Below, piece by piece: positions 7,572-16,279 of a stretch of 44,601 nucleotides of DNA; position 1 is the stretch's first letter; the number at the start of each line of letters is the position of its first letter. Source of the DNA: CAYRCU01 sp964422865 (GTDB lineage: Bacteria > Patescibacteriota > Microgenomatia > UBA8517); the NCBI GenBank assembly GCA_964422865.1, contig CAYRCU010000006.1:1-44601 (forward strand). Direction: 5' to 3'. A model generated the notes under the pieces. That model was not told the DNA's origin. It was given only the letters and a program-made list of their open reading frames with translations, and made no database searches. A program made the position numbers and the translations under genes.

Positions 7572-8942
7572 ATGAAGCCCGATAAAGAAAAGCTCTGGAA
7601 CGAGGTTTTGGAAAGTATTAAGGTTACTGTTTCGCCTGCAATTTTCTCAACCTGGCTCAATCAAACCCATCTGTTTAGTCTCAGAAAAACAGGTAAAAGA
7701 TATCTCGCAGAAATCGGATGTTCCTCAACCTTTGTCAAAGCAACCATCGAAAGACGTTATTTTGGTCTCATCCAAGACGCGCTCATCAAAGCTCTTGAGT
7801 CCCCATCCGACCTAATATTTATTGTTCGGGAAAAACCAAAAACTCAAAAATCAAAAAGTGGTACAACAAAAACTCCGCTTTTTGAAGAAAATTCAATAGA
7901 AGAAAATTTAATCAAACGCCTCACAGATGCCAAAATTCGCCCAGGTTTCACTTTCAAAAACTTTGCCGTCTCTTCCTCAAATCAAATGGCCTATGCAGCA
8001 GCCGAAGCAGTCGCCAACCGCCCTGGAACTGCATACAATCCACTCTTCATATGGGGTGGGGTGGGAGTAGGAAAAACCCATCTCATGCACGCAATCGGAC
8101 ACCATCTTCTCGAAACAAACATCGACTCAAAAATAATTTCCTGCACAGGTGAAGACTTTACAAACGACATAGTAGAAGGCATAAGAAATAAAACCACTCA
8201 AGCCTTTCGCAATAAATACAGAAAATCAAACGCACTTTTTATAGACGATATTCAGTTTATTGCAGGCAAAGATGCCGTCCAAAATGAATTCTTCCACACC
8301 TTTAACGCCGTAACTACAGCAGGCGGCCAGATCATACTAACCTCAGATAAACCACCCGGTGAAATTGCGCTTCTCGAAGACAGACTAAAAAGCCGCTTTG
8401 AAGCAGGTCTCATTGTAGATATTGCCCCTCCGGATTTCGAGCTTCGTTGCGCAATAGTGCAAATCAAGGCCGCGCAAAACAACATCGATCTTCCAATCGA
8501 TCTCGTACACCTAATTGCAGGAAACATAAATACCGCAAGAAAAATCGAGGGGTTCATAATACGCTTCATGTCCGAGCTCAAAATCAAAGGTGCCTCCCCA
8601 AACGAAGATCTTGTTATGTCTATAATTGGTCGAGGTGTGGGTAGGGAAGAGCTTGTCAAAAAAGTTTCCCCTGACGAAGTAATAGACGCCGTCTGCAAAC
8701 ACTATTCCATAAGCCGAAGGGCAATGATGGGTAGAGCCAGATCAAGAATGATTGCCCGCCCTCGTCAAATTCTCATGTATCTTCTTCGAACCGAGCTGAA
8801 CATTCCTCTCGAAGAAGTAGGAAACCTGCTTGGCGGAAGGGATCATTCAACAATAATACACGGTGTAGATAAAATAACTTCTCTTGCCTCAACCGATGTG
8901 AATATTCGTGAGGATATTTTGCACATAAAAAACGCTATCTAA
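7572..8942 (+). CDS. dnaA: Chromosomal replication initiator DnaA
   Basis: A 456-aa AAA+ initiator that binds DnaA boxes and melts oriC. Domain I (about 1-85) starts LWNEVLESIKVTVSPAIFSTWL. A short linker is followed by the AAA+ domain from FTFKNFAVSSSNQMAYAAA, with Walker A GGVGVGKTH, Walker B LFIDDIQF and sensor segment ILTSDKPP. The C-terminal DNA-binding helix-turn-helix ends with GGRDHSTIIHGVDKI, the DnaA signature. The ATG at 7572 gives a normal domain I; the frame is open further upstream but through the promoter. The flanking promoter and the oriC-like region at 8943-9176 support an origin locus. Confidence 0.97.
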   Translation: MKPDKEKLWNEVLESIKVTVSPAIFSTWLNQTHLFSLRKTGKRYLAEIGCSSTFVKATIERRYFGLIQDALIKALESPSDLIFIVREKPKTQKSKSGTTKTPLFEENSIEENLIKRLTDAKIRPGFTFKNFAVSSSNQMAYAAAEAVANRPGTAYNPLFIWGGVGVGKTHLMHAIGHHLLETNIDSKIISCTGEDFTNDIVEGIRNKTTQAFRNKYRKSNALFIDDIQFIAGKDAVQNEFFHTFNAVTTAGGQIILTSDKPPGEIALLEDRLKSRFEAGLIVDIAPPDFELRCAIVQIKAAQNNIDLPIDLVHLIAGNINTARKIEGFIIRFMSELKIKGASPNEDLVMSIIGRGVGREELVKKVSPDEVIDAVCKHYSISRRAMMGRARSRMIARPRQILMYLLRTELNIPLEEVGNLLGGRDHSTIIHGVDKITSLASTDVNIREDILHIKNAI

Positions 8943-9056
8943 TTTGCTTATCAACTTATCAACAATTTTCCTCAATTTATCCACATTTCTTTCAACAAAT
9001 CTCTGAACTAAATTTCAACAATACAAAACAAGCCCACACAAGTACAACAATAAACA

Positions 9057-9109
9057 ATATCCACAGCGCCTACTACTATCACTACTATATGTATATATAA
9101 AATATAACG
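9057..9109 (+). other. DnaA box, GC cluster, DnaA-trio-like repeat and unwinding element
   Basis: ATATCCACA (9057-9065) is followed by GCGCC and then CTA CTA CTA TCA CTA CTA at 9070-9087. Read on the other strand, these are the 3'-GAT-5' steps of the published DnaA-trio. The TA-rich tract up to 9109 would be the first DNA to melt. Confidence 0.65.
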
Positions 9110-9139
9110 AAACTTTCCACATACTCACTATATAAACTA

Positions 9140-9168
9140 TTGCTCTTGCAACACCCACCCCTTATACT
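9140..9168 (+). promoter_or_regulatory. dnaN promoter
   Basis: TTGCTC (9140-9145), 17-nt spacer, TATACT (9163-9168). Only 8 nt separate the box from the dnaN ATG, and no Shine-Dalgarno is present, implying a start of transcription at or within 1-2 nt of the ATG. Confidence 0.65.
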
Positions 9169-9176
9169 CTAATTAA

Positions 9177-10277
9177 ATGAAACTAACAACTCTTCGCAGC
9201 AACCTTCATCAATCACTCATTCAAGCCAGCAAATTCACTTCCCAAAAAGCACAGCTTCCAATTCTTGCAAACATCTTATTCTCAGCCGAAAAAACTCATC
9301 TTAAAATCTCCTCCACAAATCTGGAAACGTCTTTTACAACTACCATTGGAGCCAGAGTAGCAAGCAATGGCAGTATTTCAATTCCGGCGCACACCATCAC
9401 AGACATGATCTCCAATCTTTCTTCCCAGCAGGTAGAGCTCGAAGCAGTCAAAGAAACCCTCAAAATCTCCTCAAATGGTTTTTCAGCTAACCTTACCGGA
9501 ATGAACACTTCAGACTTTCCTGAAATTCCACAAACCACAGGTCCATCTCCCGTGTCAATAAAAACAGACAACTTTAAAGAAGCTCTTTCCCAAGTGCTTT
9601 TTGCAGTCTCGAGAGATGAAACAAGACCAACTCTAACAGGAGTTCTTCTCATAATAAAACCTGCAAATCTTATTCTTGTCTCCTCTGACGGTTTCCGTCT
9701 TTCTCAAAAAACTCTTGCATTTAAATCTTCGTCCCCGTCCAAAAAGTTTATTATCCCTCGCCTGACTCTCTCCGAATTACAAAAACTGTCTCTTGGTGAC
9801 GACTCAGACATCCTTCTTTCTCACAACAAAAAAGAAAACCAGTTAGTTTTTGGACTCAAAAACACAATCCTTGCCACACGTTTAATAGAAGGTAGTTTTC
9901 CCGATTTTGAAAAAATTATTCCAAAATCACATTCCACGAAGATATCTTTAGGAAAAGAAGAATTATTGAAAGCGGTGAAACTCGCCTCAGTCTTGGCACG
10001 TCAGTCATCAAACACAATCAAGTTTCACATCAAAAAGGACTCACTAACTATTTTCTCGGAAAGCTCAAGTGGGGGAGACCAGAAATCCTCTCTTCCGGCA
10101 AAAGTGGATGGAGGAGAGGTCGAAATCTCTTTCAATTACCGCTTTATTGAAGAATTTTTAAATGTTATCAGCGGGGAAGAGGTAGTTATAGAACTAAATA
10201 ATTCCACATCTCCGGGGGTTTTCAAAGATCCCAAAGATCCCGATTTTCTCCATCTTATTATGCCTGTCAAGGCGTAA
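9177..10277 (+). CDS. dnaN: DNA polymerase III beta subunit (sliding clamp)
   Basis: A 366-aa clamp that encircles DNA and tethers polymerase III. It has the normal three-domain length. Recognisable segments: KLTTLRSNLHQSLIQASKFTS with LPILANILFSA (domain 1), SRDETRPTLTGVLLI and SSDGFRLS (domain 2), and the C-terminal DPDFLHLIMPVKA close to the universal MP(V/M)R(L/A) ending. It follows the origin and has its own promoter. Confidence 0.96.
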   Translation: MKLTTLRSNLHQSLIQASKFTSQKAQLPILANILFSAEKTHLKISSTNLETSFTTTIGARVASNGSISIPAHTITDMISNLSSQQVELEAVKETLKISSNGFSANLTGMNTSDFPEIPQTTGPSPVSIKTDNFKEALSQVLFAVSRDETRPTLTGVLLIIKPANLILVSSDGFRLSQKTLAFKSSSPSKKFIIPRLTLSELQKLSLGDDSDILLSHNKKENQLVFGLKNTILATRLIEGSFPDFEKIIPKSHSTKISLGKEELLKAVKLASVLARQSSNTIKFHIKKDSLTIFSESSSGGDQKSSLPAKVDGGEVEISFNYRFIEEFLNVISGEEVVIELNNSTSPGVFKDPKDPDFLHLIMPVKA

Positions 10278-10322
10278 CAAGCTTTTTTATAAAAAAATCT
10301 AGTATACGCCGATTGCGCGTAG

Positions 10323-10328
10323 TATAAT
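10323..10328 (+). promoter_or_regulatory. -10 box of the 10337 gene
   Basis: TATAAT ending 8 nt before the ATG, with no clear -35 hexamer and no Shine-Dalgarno. A short inverted repeat (TACGC and GCGTA, 10305-10321) lies just upstream and could be an operator. Confidence 0.55.
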
Positions 10329-10336
10329 TATCTCCA

Positions 10337-10978
10337 ATGGAAAATCCCGATCAAGTACGTTCTAAATCCCGTTTTCACCTCACCAAACGCAAACTGATTA
10401 TTGCTCTCATTGGAGCAAGCCTTGCTCTTTTATCCGTTTCAATTTATCTTGCTTCAAAAAAAAGTCCCACACCACCGGTTCCCGCTCTTACACCTCCACC
10501 AAAAGCTCTGGATCTTGAAACCAAAACTTGGCCTGAATACAAAAGCGAGGCAGCGCCTCTCACCTTTAAATATCCTCCGCAAGCACAAATCATTAAAAGA
10601 GAAAACGAAACAACAGTTCGCTATACGGGTCAAACACAAGGCAGCGATCCCGAGCTCCACGATGCAATTGACATAAGCTTTTCCGTCAAAAAAATAGAAG
10701 GAAGTAAATCTCTTCGCGAAATAGTCCAAGAGGACATGCAAAGAATTAAAGATTCTCCGGCACAAGAAGTTATCACTCAAATAGAGCAGGTAACGATAAA
10801 CAACATCAATGGATATAAATTCAAAAGCAAAGGGATGGGTGAATTCTCCCACATCTATTTACCAATTGATGAAGAAAGTTATCTGAAGATTACGGACGGA
10901 ACAATCGATCCTGCTGATCAGGGTTTCGATCAAGTAGTTAAAAAAATACTAAACACCATTACTATTTCTTCCGATTAA
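10337..10978 (+). CDS. Membrane-anchored protein with PsbP-like domain
   Basis: A 213-aa protein: a basic N-terminus (KSRFHLTKRK), one TM helix at about 20-42, a Pro-rich linker (PTPPVPALTPPP), and an extracellular domain of about 145 residues. PLTFKYPPQAQI, IDISFSVKKIEGSKSLREIV and GYKFKSKGMGEFSHIYLP resemble the PsbP-like/DUF1795 fold found in many surface proteins; I rely on pattern only. It is convergent with the M23-like gene with only 2 nt between stop codons. Function unknown. Confidence 0.6.
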   Translation: MENPDQVRSKSRFHLTKRKLIIALIGASLALLSVSIYLASKKSPTPPVPALTPPPKALDLETKTWPEYKSEAAPLTFKYPPQAQIIKRENETTVRYTGQTQGSDPELHDAIDISFSVKKIEGSKSLREIVQEDMQRIKDSPAQEVITQIEQVTINNINGYKFKSKGMGEFSHIYLPIDEESYLKITDGTIDPADQGFDQVVKKILNTITISSD

Positions 10979-10980
10979 TC

Positions 10981-12597
10981 TTATCCCGCAGAAAGGGCAG
11001 AGCAACATTGAGGTGTATCCACGGGGCAGTCCCATCTACTCGCACCCTCGGGAAGGTTATATGGAATACAGCTTGGATCATCTGCTGGCTTACACACCCC
11101 TCTGGCTTCACTACAACTCGCGGGTACTCCGGTAGCCGGAGTAGGCAAAGGCACACCCGAGCCGCCGGGTAGCGGCGGAGGGGTACTCCCAGGAGTCTTG
11201 GGTTCCGGAACTCCGGGAATAGGCGGCTCGCTCACTCCTCCTGCGTCACTCGCGAAGCAGACAGAAGTTTTACTGTTAATTGTATAATCAGGAACAACAT
11301 CATTAATTGAAAGAGGAGAACCAAGTAGTTCATAATGAAGATGAGGGTTAGTAGATGTGCCTGGATTTGTATCCAAACTAGGGTCTCCGTTCATCGTTCC
11401 GATAATGTCTCCTGCCTTCACTTCTTTTCCGCTATTTACGTAAATTTCAAGCATATGGCCGTAAAGAGTACTAAAACCATGCGGAGACTTAATAACTACA
11501 TAATCGCCGTAACCCCCGCCGGAAGACAAAGTTGCAACACCATCATGCGTTGCATATATGGGCGTTCCGCGTGCTCCGCTAATATCTATAGCATTTAAAC
11601 TACTCCTGCAATGTGTATAAGTAGCAGAAGTTTCACAATAAGGACCTTGAGATATCCTTCCGTAAGTAGGCCAGCAATTTGGATATTCTCCTCCAACTCC
11701 TTCATTGAAAGGCACTGCATTACCGGGAGGCACAATGTATCCTCCCGAGGTAATAACAAAAATAATAAAAGCCAAAAGTAAGGGTGTTACAATCAAGAAT
11801 ATAACTATTGGAAGAACCATTACTTCAAGAGTGATGTTTATAATTGCCGTTATCCCGCTCAATATCCCACTGGCACCCGCAGAAAAAGCACCCATCCCTC
11901 CCGAGGCAAAAGCAACTCCTCCGCTCAACGCAGCGGGTATAATTGCGGCAGGAACAAAATAGCTCAAAAGTAAAAGCCCCATCGCAGCATACACAAAATA
12001 CTTTGCATACTTACCCACATTCGTTTTTATTGCTCTTAAAAGCCTTAACCCCAACTCAATAGCAGCCTGGATCAAGAGCGATGTGCCTCCGGACAAAACA
12101 GCAGCAAAGGAACTAAGACCCAGCTTTGCAGCAATCTTGCCGGCAAACAGAGCAATTTTAGATTTCGCCTTTCCCAAGATAGAAGCAATTTTCGTCCCCA
12201 ATTTCCCGCTCATAAATTTCTTTAGCAAACCTTTTCGGATATTGCCGGCACCGGGAATTTTGCCTATTGACGGGACACTGGGAACAGAAACGGAAGCTTT
12301 GGCGGGGGAGGGTTCTTGAAAATCATCCGAGGGAGGAGGTGAAGATTCTTGCTGAAAAACCGGAGTCTCAAGTGGTTCTTCAACTTCACTCACAGGTTTT
12401 TCCTGTCCGGCCGCGCTTTCAACCTTCGAACTTGCCCCATAAAGCTTTAAAGAATTGATGGCACCAGCAAGATCATCAACATTTAAATCGCTTCCGGTAA
12501 TGCTCTCATACTCTTGCTTTAAGCCTTCCGGAACCTTCTCCCCGCTCTGCTTGAAGCGCTCTAATTTCTCAACAATATCTCGCACTTTCTCATTCAT
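10981..12597 (-). CDS. T4SS-associated membrane protein with degenerate M23 (LytM) domain
   Basis: A 538-aa protein, last gene of the VirB4 operon; its ATG lies within the final codons of virB4. Residues 1-110 are helical then Pro/Ser-rich. Residues 120-195 are basic and amphipathic (GKLGTKIASILGKAKSKIAL). Four or so hydrophobic segments lie between 197 and 283. The M23 peptidase-like domain is at about 310-430: AIDISGARGTPIYATHDG, YGDYVVIKSPHG, TLYGHM (His381), and HLHYEL (His419, His421). The first zinc histidine (D-4) is Leu334, so the site may be inactive. The tail is Pro/Gly-rich, then a Cys-rich segment. It probably binds or opens peptidoglycan for the secretion channel. Confidence 0.75.
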   Translation of the reverse strand: MNEKVRDIVEKLERFKQSGEKVPEGLKQEYESITGSDLNVDDLAGAINSLKLYGASSKVESAAGQEKPVSEVEEPLETPVFQQESSPPPSDDFQEPSPAKASVSVPSVPSIGKIPGAGNIRKGLLKKFMSGKLGTKIASILGKAKSKIALFAGKIAAKLGLSSFAAVLSGGTSLLIQAAIELGLRLLRAIKTNVGKYAKYFVYAAMGLLLLSYFVPAAIIPAALSGGVAFASGGMGAFSAGASGILSGITAIINITLEVMVLPIVIFLIVTPLLLAFIIFVITSGGYIVPPGNAVPFNEGVGGEYPNCWPTYGRISQGPYCETSATYTHCRSSLNAIDISGARGTPIYATHDGVATLSSGGGYGDYVVIKSPHGFSTLYGHMLEIYVNSGKEVKAGDIIGTMNGDPSLDTNPGTSTNPHLHYELLGSPLSINDVVPDYTINSKTSVCFASDAGGVSEPPIPGVPEPKTPGSTPPPLPGGSGVPLPTPATGVPASCSEARGVCKPADDPSCIPYNLPEGASRWDCPVDTPQCCSALSAG

Positions 12598-15500
12598 TTC
12601 TGGATTCGGTTATTTTTGCTGTGCCAAAAGGAGTTGTTTGCTGTCCGCCAAACTCAACGGTTTGTTGCGCTTTCTTGTGGCTTTGAGCATATACCTCCTG
12701 TGGTTTTGTCGTAATAAGATCATATTCTTTACGACTTGCAACAATTTTTATAGGAGCATGGTGCGGACCTGCAAAAAGAATACCCTCTCCGATGTTTGCA
12801 GCAAGCAGCAATTGTTTTTCTCCTTGTGACAAATAAAAAGTTTTACCCACCACATCTATCGCCGCAGGAGACTGTTTAAGAAGCAGTCTAAGAGCGCTAT
12901 TTGTGACAACAGCTTTCCCAATATCTTGGCTCAAAAAATCCTCAACATCTTGCGTGATAGTTGTAAGCCCCAAATAGTATTTTCGGGCACGTTTCACAAT
13001 AGACCACAGAAATTGAGCGGTATCTTCATATCTCATCATGTGCCACGCCTCATCAACTATTAAAAGCCTTTTTCTTATGTCTCTTCTAATCTTTGTCCAG
13101 ATGTAATCGATAATAATAAACATCACAATAGGGCGGAGAGTGTCCGAAACATCCCTAATGTTAAAGACAGTAAAAGGATTTGTAATATCAATATTGGTGT
13201 GTTGATCAAACATCCCAACATGCGACCCCATAACAAATCTCTCAATGCGTGCAGCCAAGTCCTGTGCCTCTTTGGTTTCCATGCCGATCAGGGCTTTATA
13301 AAGATCTTCAATCAAAGGCGGCTCCCGCCCTTGGGTTGAGGGGTCCGGGGTAATTCCTTTCGCTCTGTACGCATTAACAATAGCTTTATCCAGTAAAGCC
13401 TCTTGAGATGGAGTTAGCTTACCCATAATGACTTTGAACAAAGAATGCAGCGACAAAATCTTTAGTCCCAAACTGTCCTCTCCTTCCTCGCGAACCTGAG
13501 ACAAATCAAAAGGATTAATCTTTGAAGGATTGGAAGATGAAAAACTTATATACTCCCCGCCGACAGCTTCGCTCAAAGCTTGATATTCATTTTCAGGGTC
13601 TATTACAAGAACCTGTGTTCCCAGCATCAAACTGCGCACACTCTCCAACTTCACAAAAAATGAATTATGCACAAAAAGCCCGGCATGGCCCGCAAGAAAC
13701 ACTCCGTCTTTAACTTGCAAATCATACACATACTCACGTTTTGAACTTGTTTCTTTAATTTCTACAATAGGATCCCAAAAAAGATCAGACTTTGCCAAAG
13801 TTTTTAACCACTCAACCTTCTGCCTTACTTTTTTCAGCTTCTTCTTTTTTTCCTTGTATTTTGCATCAATATAATTTCTTGCCTCAATAATTTTGTAATA
13901 TTGCGGATTATTGTCTTTCACCATCAAAGAGCTCCAAAGTGATCTGTCAAATAGTGCCAGCGATTCCCCCGATTGTTTAAAAGTACTGTAAATGGCTCCA
14001 CCAACATACTCTTGCGAGTAATTAAGCTGATGTGTTGCTTGAATTGCAAAAAGTGTATTTTTAAGTTTTGGGGGAATCCCTTTACGCATTGTTGACCAGG
14101 ATTTTCCCAATGATTTCCATAATAGTTGATTTGCCTTTCTGCTTCTTCCGCGTTTAACAATTTCCTCGACAGTTGGAAGTTTTCTCAATGTTGATAAGCC
14201 GTTTGCCTCAAGATTTTCAAACTCACAAACTCTTTTTTCAATCTGCTCAACAATATCCAGTAAATTTTCTCGGGACGGCCTAAAAGTACCGAGTTTTATT
14301 TCCGAAAATTTTCTGGGTGCAGGAATTTCAGATGAGGAATAAAGAACATCATAAATTTCTTCAAAAACTCCCTCAATTTCGGGAACAACATCCACATTAG
14401 TGTTGCCGTCTTTTATAGCTGCTCTCAACAACTTGCTTTTTCTCTCAGAAACAAACCCGACATGCCTTAAAAACAATCTCACATTCCGTTGTCCCGATAT
14501 CGTCACCCTGTAATAAGTTTGCTTTCTCTTGTGTTTGGTATTTGAAGCATGTTTTTTCGTCTTTTTTATCCTCGCCACAATCCCGAACCTAAGCAGAAGA
14601 TACGAGATATCGGAAGCAAGCCCTTTCGATTTGGTGGTAGCAGATACACAATGTTTTTCTACACCCCCATCACCCTCAAAATATGCCCTTAAATATTTTG
14701 AAACAAGCTTATCGCTCATTGAAAAAATCATTGGCGGAACACGCTTATCATGGGCTTTTCCAGAAACACCAAGCAAGGTCAAAAACTCCACAAAAGCTTG
14801 AGCACTGACGTATATGCCGCACATCTTTTTCCCCACTTTTGCGTAACTATATGAAAGATCAATTGATTTGTAATATTTCTCAACAAAGGAAAGCACTTTT
14901 TTAGAATGATTGGAAATAAGTGCTTTGGTGGGAGTAATTGTTCCCTCGGCAGCAAAGTACCCCAAAAGTTCAACAAATTCGCGAGTGACAGGAAACTTCG
15001 CAGGAATACTGGTTTTCTTGCTAAACAAGCGATTCCCCACTCTTCCGCGGGTTTTTTTTAAGTATTTTATTCTGGATTTCTTTAATAGCTCAAAAGCATC
15101 GATACTTTTGAGCTTTCTTTCTTCCTGGTAAATCTTCCTTGGAAGGGGAACATAATCTCCCACAGAAACCGTGTCGCCACGAACCGCCTGAACTTTCCCG
15201 TCCTTCAATACAACCAAACAGTGGTCGGGGGTGATCTTAACCTCTCTGCCGCTCCATGTTTTTACTTTAAACATCTTTTTGGGAGAAATCTTTCTGGCTG
15301 CCACCAAGACATCAGACCACCCACCTTTCAATTCCTCATTAAAAGCATAAACCTTAATATTTGGCTTTTTTACACCTTCAATTTCTTTTTCAATTCGCTC
15401 GACACGTCCGAATTTCATTATTTCTTCAACAAGGGTGCCTATTTTTTCGCATTTTGTTTCCCCTCCCTCGTTCTGATACAAAACAGGCTCATCGTAGCTT

Positions 15501-16279
15501 AGCGATTTTCCAGCGCCCGAAGTGGCAAACACGCACATGTTTGAATTCTCAAGCTCGAACCTATCAAAAATCACAAAGGAATCGTTTTGGGAATTAATGC
15601 CGTAAAGCACTCCACTGTCACTTGAAAGCTCGGCAGTGGTAAAAGGGAAGGTGGTAGCCAAGCTGGACGTATCCATATTGCGGGTAATAGAAAGCATGTC
15701 CTTCCCAAGCGGGGAAGTAGACAAAAAACCCTTATCCATTTCAAGAGTTGAATTTTTTGCGACCACAAGAATCGACCCTAAAGTACTTTCAACCCTTTTT
15801 GTTATGCTGTTTAACTTTTCCAGGCTTGTTGCGGGAATAGTAATATAAAAACTAAATTCAAAAAACCTCTCCGCCCCCTTCACAAGTTGCTTTTGAAGCA
15901 TCTTTGCATCCTCAAGCTTTGCTTGCGTTCCGGGATTAACTATCCTGCCTCTTTGGATATCGGTTGAGATTTCTGCCTCCATTTCGGTAATTTTGCGTCG
16001 AAGATCATCAAGAACACTTCTTCCTTCCACGGGGTAAATATAAAAACTGATATCCAAACTGTGATTAAAATTAATAATCGGATCCATCCATCCCGGAGAA
16101 ACAAATCTTGGGTATCCTGCAACAAAAATCGTTCGGTAATAAACATCATCAATTTTTATGTGGTTGAAATCAACCTCAATCTTTGCGGGTGCAAGCGTGT
16201 TTATCACTGCCTCGCCTTTTTTAACAGCTTCCAAAGGATCTTTTATTATCGGTTTATTATTGTTTTGTGTTTTTTGCAT
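12590..16279 (-). CDS. virB4: VirB4-type T4SS ATPase interrupted by an intein
   Basis: A 1229-aa precursor; after intein removal, about 615 aa, normal for VirB4/TraC ATPases. The motor energises pilus assembly or transfer at the inner membrane face. N-extein: VYYRTIFVAGYPRFVSPGW and the domain leading to FATSGAGK. C-extein: SFFVKLESVRSLMLG, VLVIDPENEY, Walker B LLIVDEAWHMM (about 1072) and ITQDVEDFLSQD. The joined exteins recreate the P-loop GAGKSFF. A strong AAGGAGG site 9 nt upstream fixes the ATG at 16279. It overlaps the upstream VirB4-N-like gene by 23 nt and the M23-like gene by 8 nt. Confidence 0.93.
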   Translation of the reverse strand: MQKTQNNNKPIIKDPLEAVKKGEAVINTLAPAKIEVDFNHIKIDDVYYRTIFVAGYPRFVSPGWMDPIINFNHSLDISFYIYPVEGRSVLDDLRRKITEMEAEISTDIQRGRIVNPGTQAKLEDAKMLQKQLVKGAERFFEFSFYITIPATSLEKLNSITKRVESTLGSILVVAKNSTLEMDKGFLSTSPLGKDMLSITRNMDTSSLATTFPFTTAELSSDSGVLYGINSQNDSFVIFDRFELENSNMCVFATSGAGKSLSYDEPVLYQNEGGETKCEKIGTLVEEIMKFGRVERIEKEIEGVKKPNIKVYAFNEELKGGWSDVLVAARKISPKKMFKVKTWSGREVKITPDHCLVVLKDGKVQAVRGDTVSVGDYVPLPRKIYQEERKLKSIDAFELLKKSRIKYLKKTRGRVGNRLFSKKTSIPAKFPVTREFVELLGYFAAEGTITPTKALISNHSKKVLSFVEKYYKSIDLSYSYAKVGKKMCGIYVSAQAFVEFLTLLGVSGKAHDKRVPPMIFSMSDKLVSKYLRAYFEGDGGVEKHCVSATTKSKGLASDISYLLLRFGIVARIKKTKKHASNTKHKRKQTYYRVTISGQRNVRLFLRHVGFVSERKSKLLRAAIKDGNTNVDVVPEIEGVFEEIYDVLYSSSEIPAPRKFSEIKLGTFRPSRENLLDIVEQIEKRVCEFENLEANGLSTLRKLPTVEEIVKRGRSRKANQLLWKSLGKSWSTMRKGIPPKLKNTLFAIQATHQLNYSQEYVGGAIYSTFKQSGESLALFDRSLWSSLMVKDNNPQYYKIIEARNYIDAKYKEKKKKLKKVRQKVEWLKTLAKSDLFWDPIVEIKETSSKREYVYDLQVKDGVFLAGHAGLFVHNSFFVKLESVRSLMLGTQVLVIDPENEYQALSEAVGGEYISFSSSNPSKINPFDLSQVREEGEDSLGLKILSLHSLFKVIMGKLTPSQEALLDKAIVNAYRAKGITPDPSTQGREPPLIEDLYKALIGMETKEAQDLAARIERFVMGSHVGMFDQHTNIDITNPFTVFNIRDVSDTLRPIVMFIIIDYIWTKIRRDIRKRLLIVDEAWHMMRYEDTAQFLWSIVKRARKYYLGLTTITQDVEDFLSQDIGKAVVTNSALRLLLKQSPAAIDVVGKTFYLSQGEKQLLLAANIGEGILFAGPHHAPIKIVASRKEYDLITTKPQEVYAQSHKKAQQTVEFGGQQTTPFGTAKITESRNE
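13664..15505 (-). mobile_element. Intein with LAGLIDADG homing endonuclease in VirB4 P-loop
   Basis: A 614-residue protein intron (precursor residues 259-872). Block A is SLSYDEPVL with Ser1 as nucleophile. Block B is ITPDHCLVV, with the TxxH pair. LAGLIDADG helices are LLGYFAAEG (about 437) and YLRAYFEGDG (about 530). Block F/G reads VYDLQVKDG then GLFVHN, followed by Ser+1 of the C-extein. All splicing residues are present, so it should excise itself. An extra lysine-rich helical region of about 180 residues (642-827) lies between the endonuclease and block F. It is not a separate gene. Confidence 0.93.

Larger units (their letters stand above)
8943..9176. other. oriC: Probable replication origin (oriC) between dnaA and dnaN
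   Basis: An AT-rich 234-nt spacer. DnaA-box matches on the plus strand: TTATCCACA perfect at 8977-8985; TTATCAACT at 8948-8956 and TTATCAACA at 8956-8964 (one or two mismatches, overlapping by a base); ATATCCACA at 9057-9065 (one mismatch); CTTTCCACA at 9113-9121 (two mismatches). The last strong box is followed by GCGCC, repeated CTA triplets and a TA-rich tract at 9083-9109. The arrangement matches the basal unwinding system described for bacterial origins. Confidence 0.75.

Noticed and set aside
8252..8698. Antisense frame inside dnaA
   Set aside because: Shadow of a strongly conserved gene, with no independent promoter or motif.
10279..10322. Terminator after dnaN
   Set aside because: The T-rich stretch has only a 3-bp imperfect stem before it; too weak to call.
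13664..15505. Separate homing endonuclease gene inside virB4
   Set aside because: The reading frame is continuous and all intein splice blocks are present, so it is an in-frame intein and not a nested gene.
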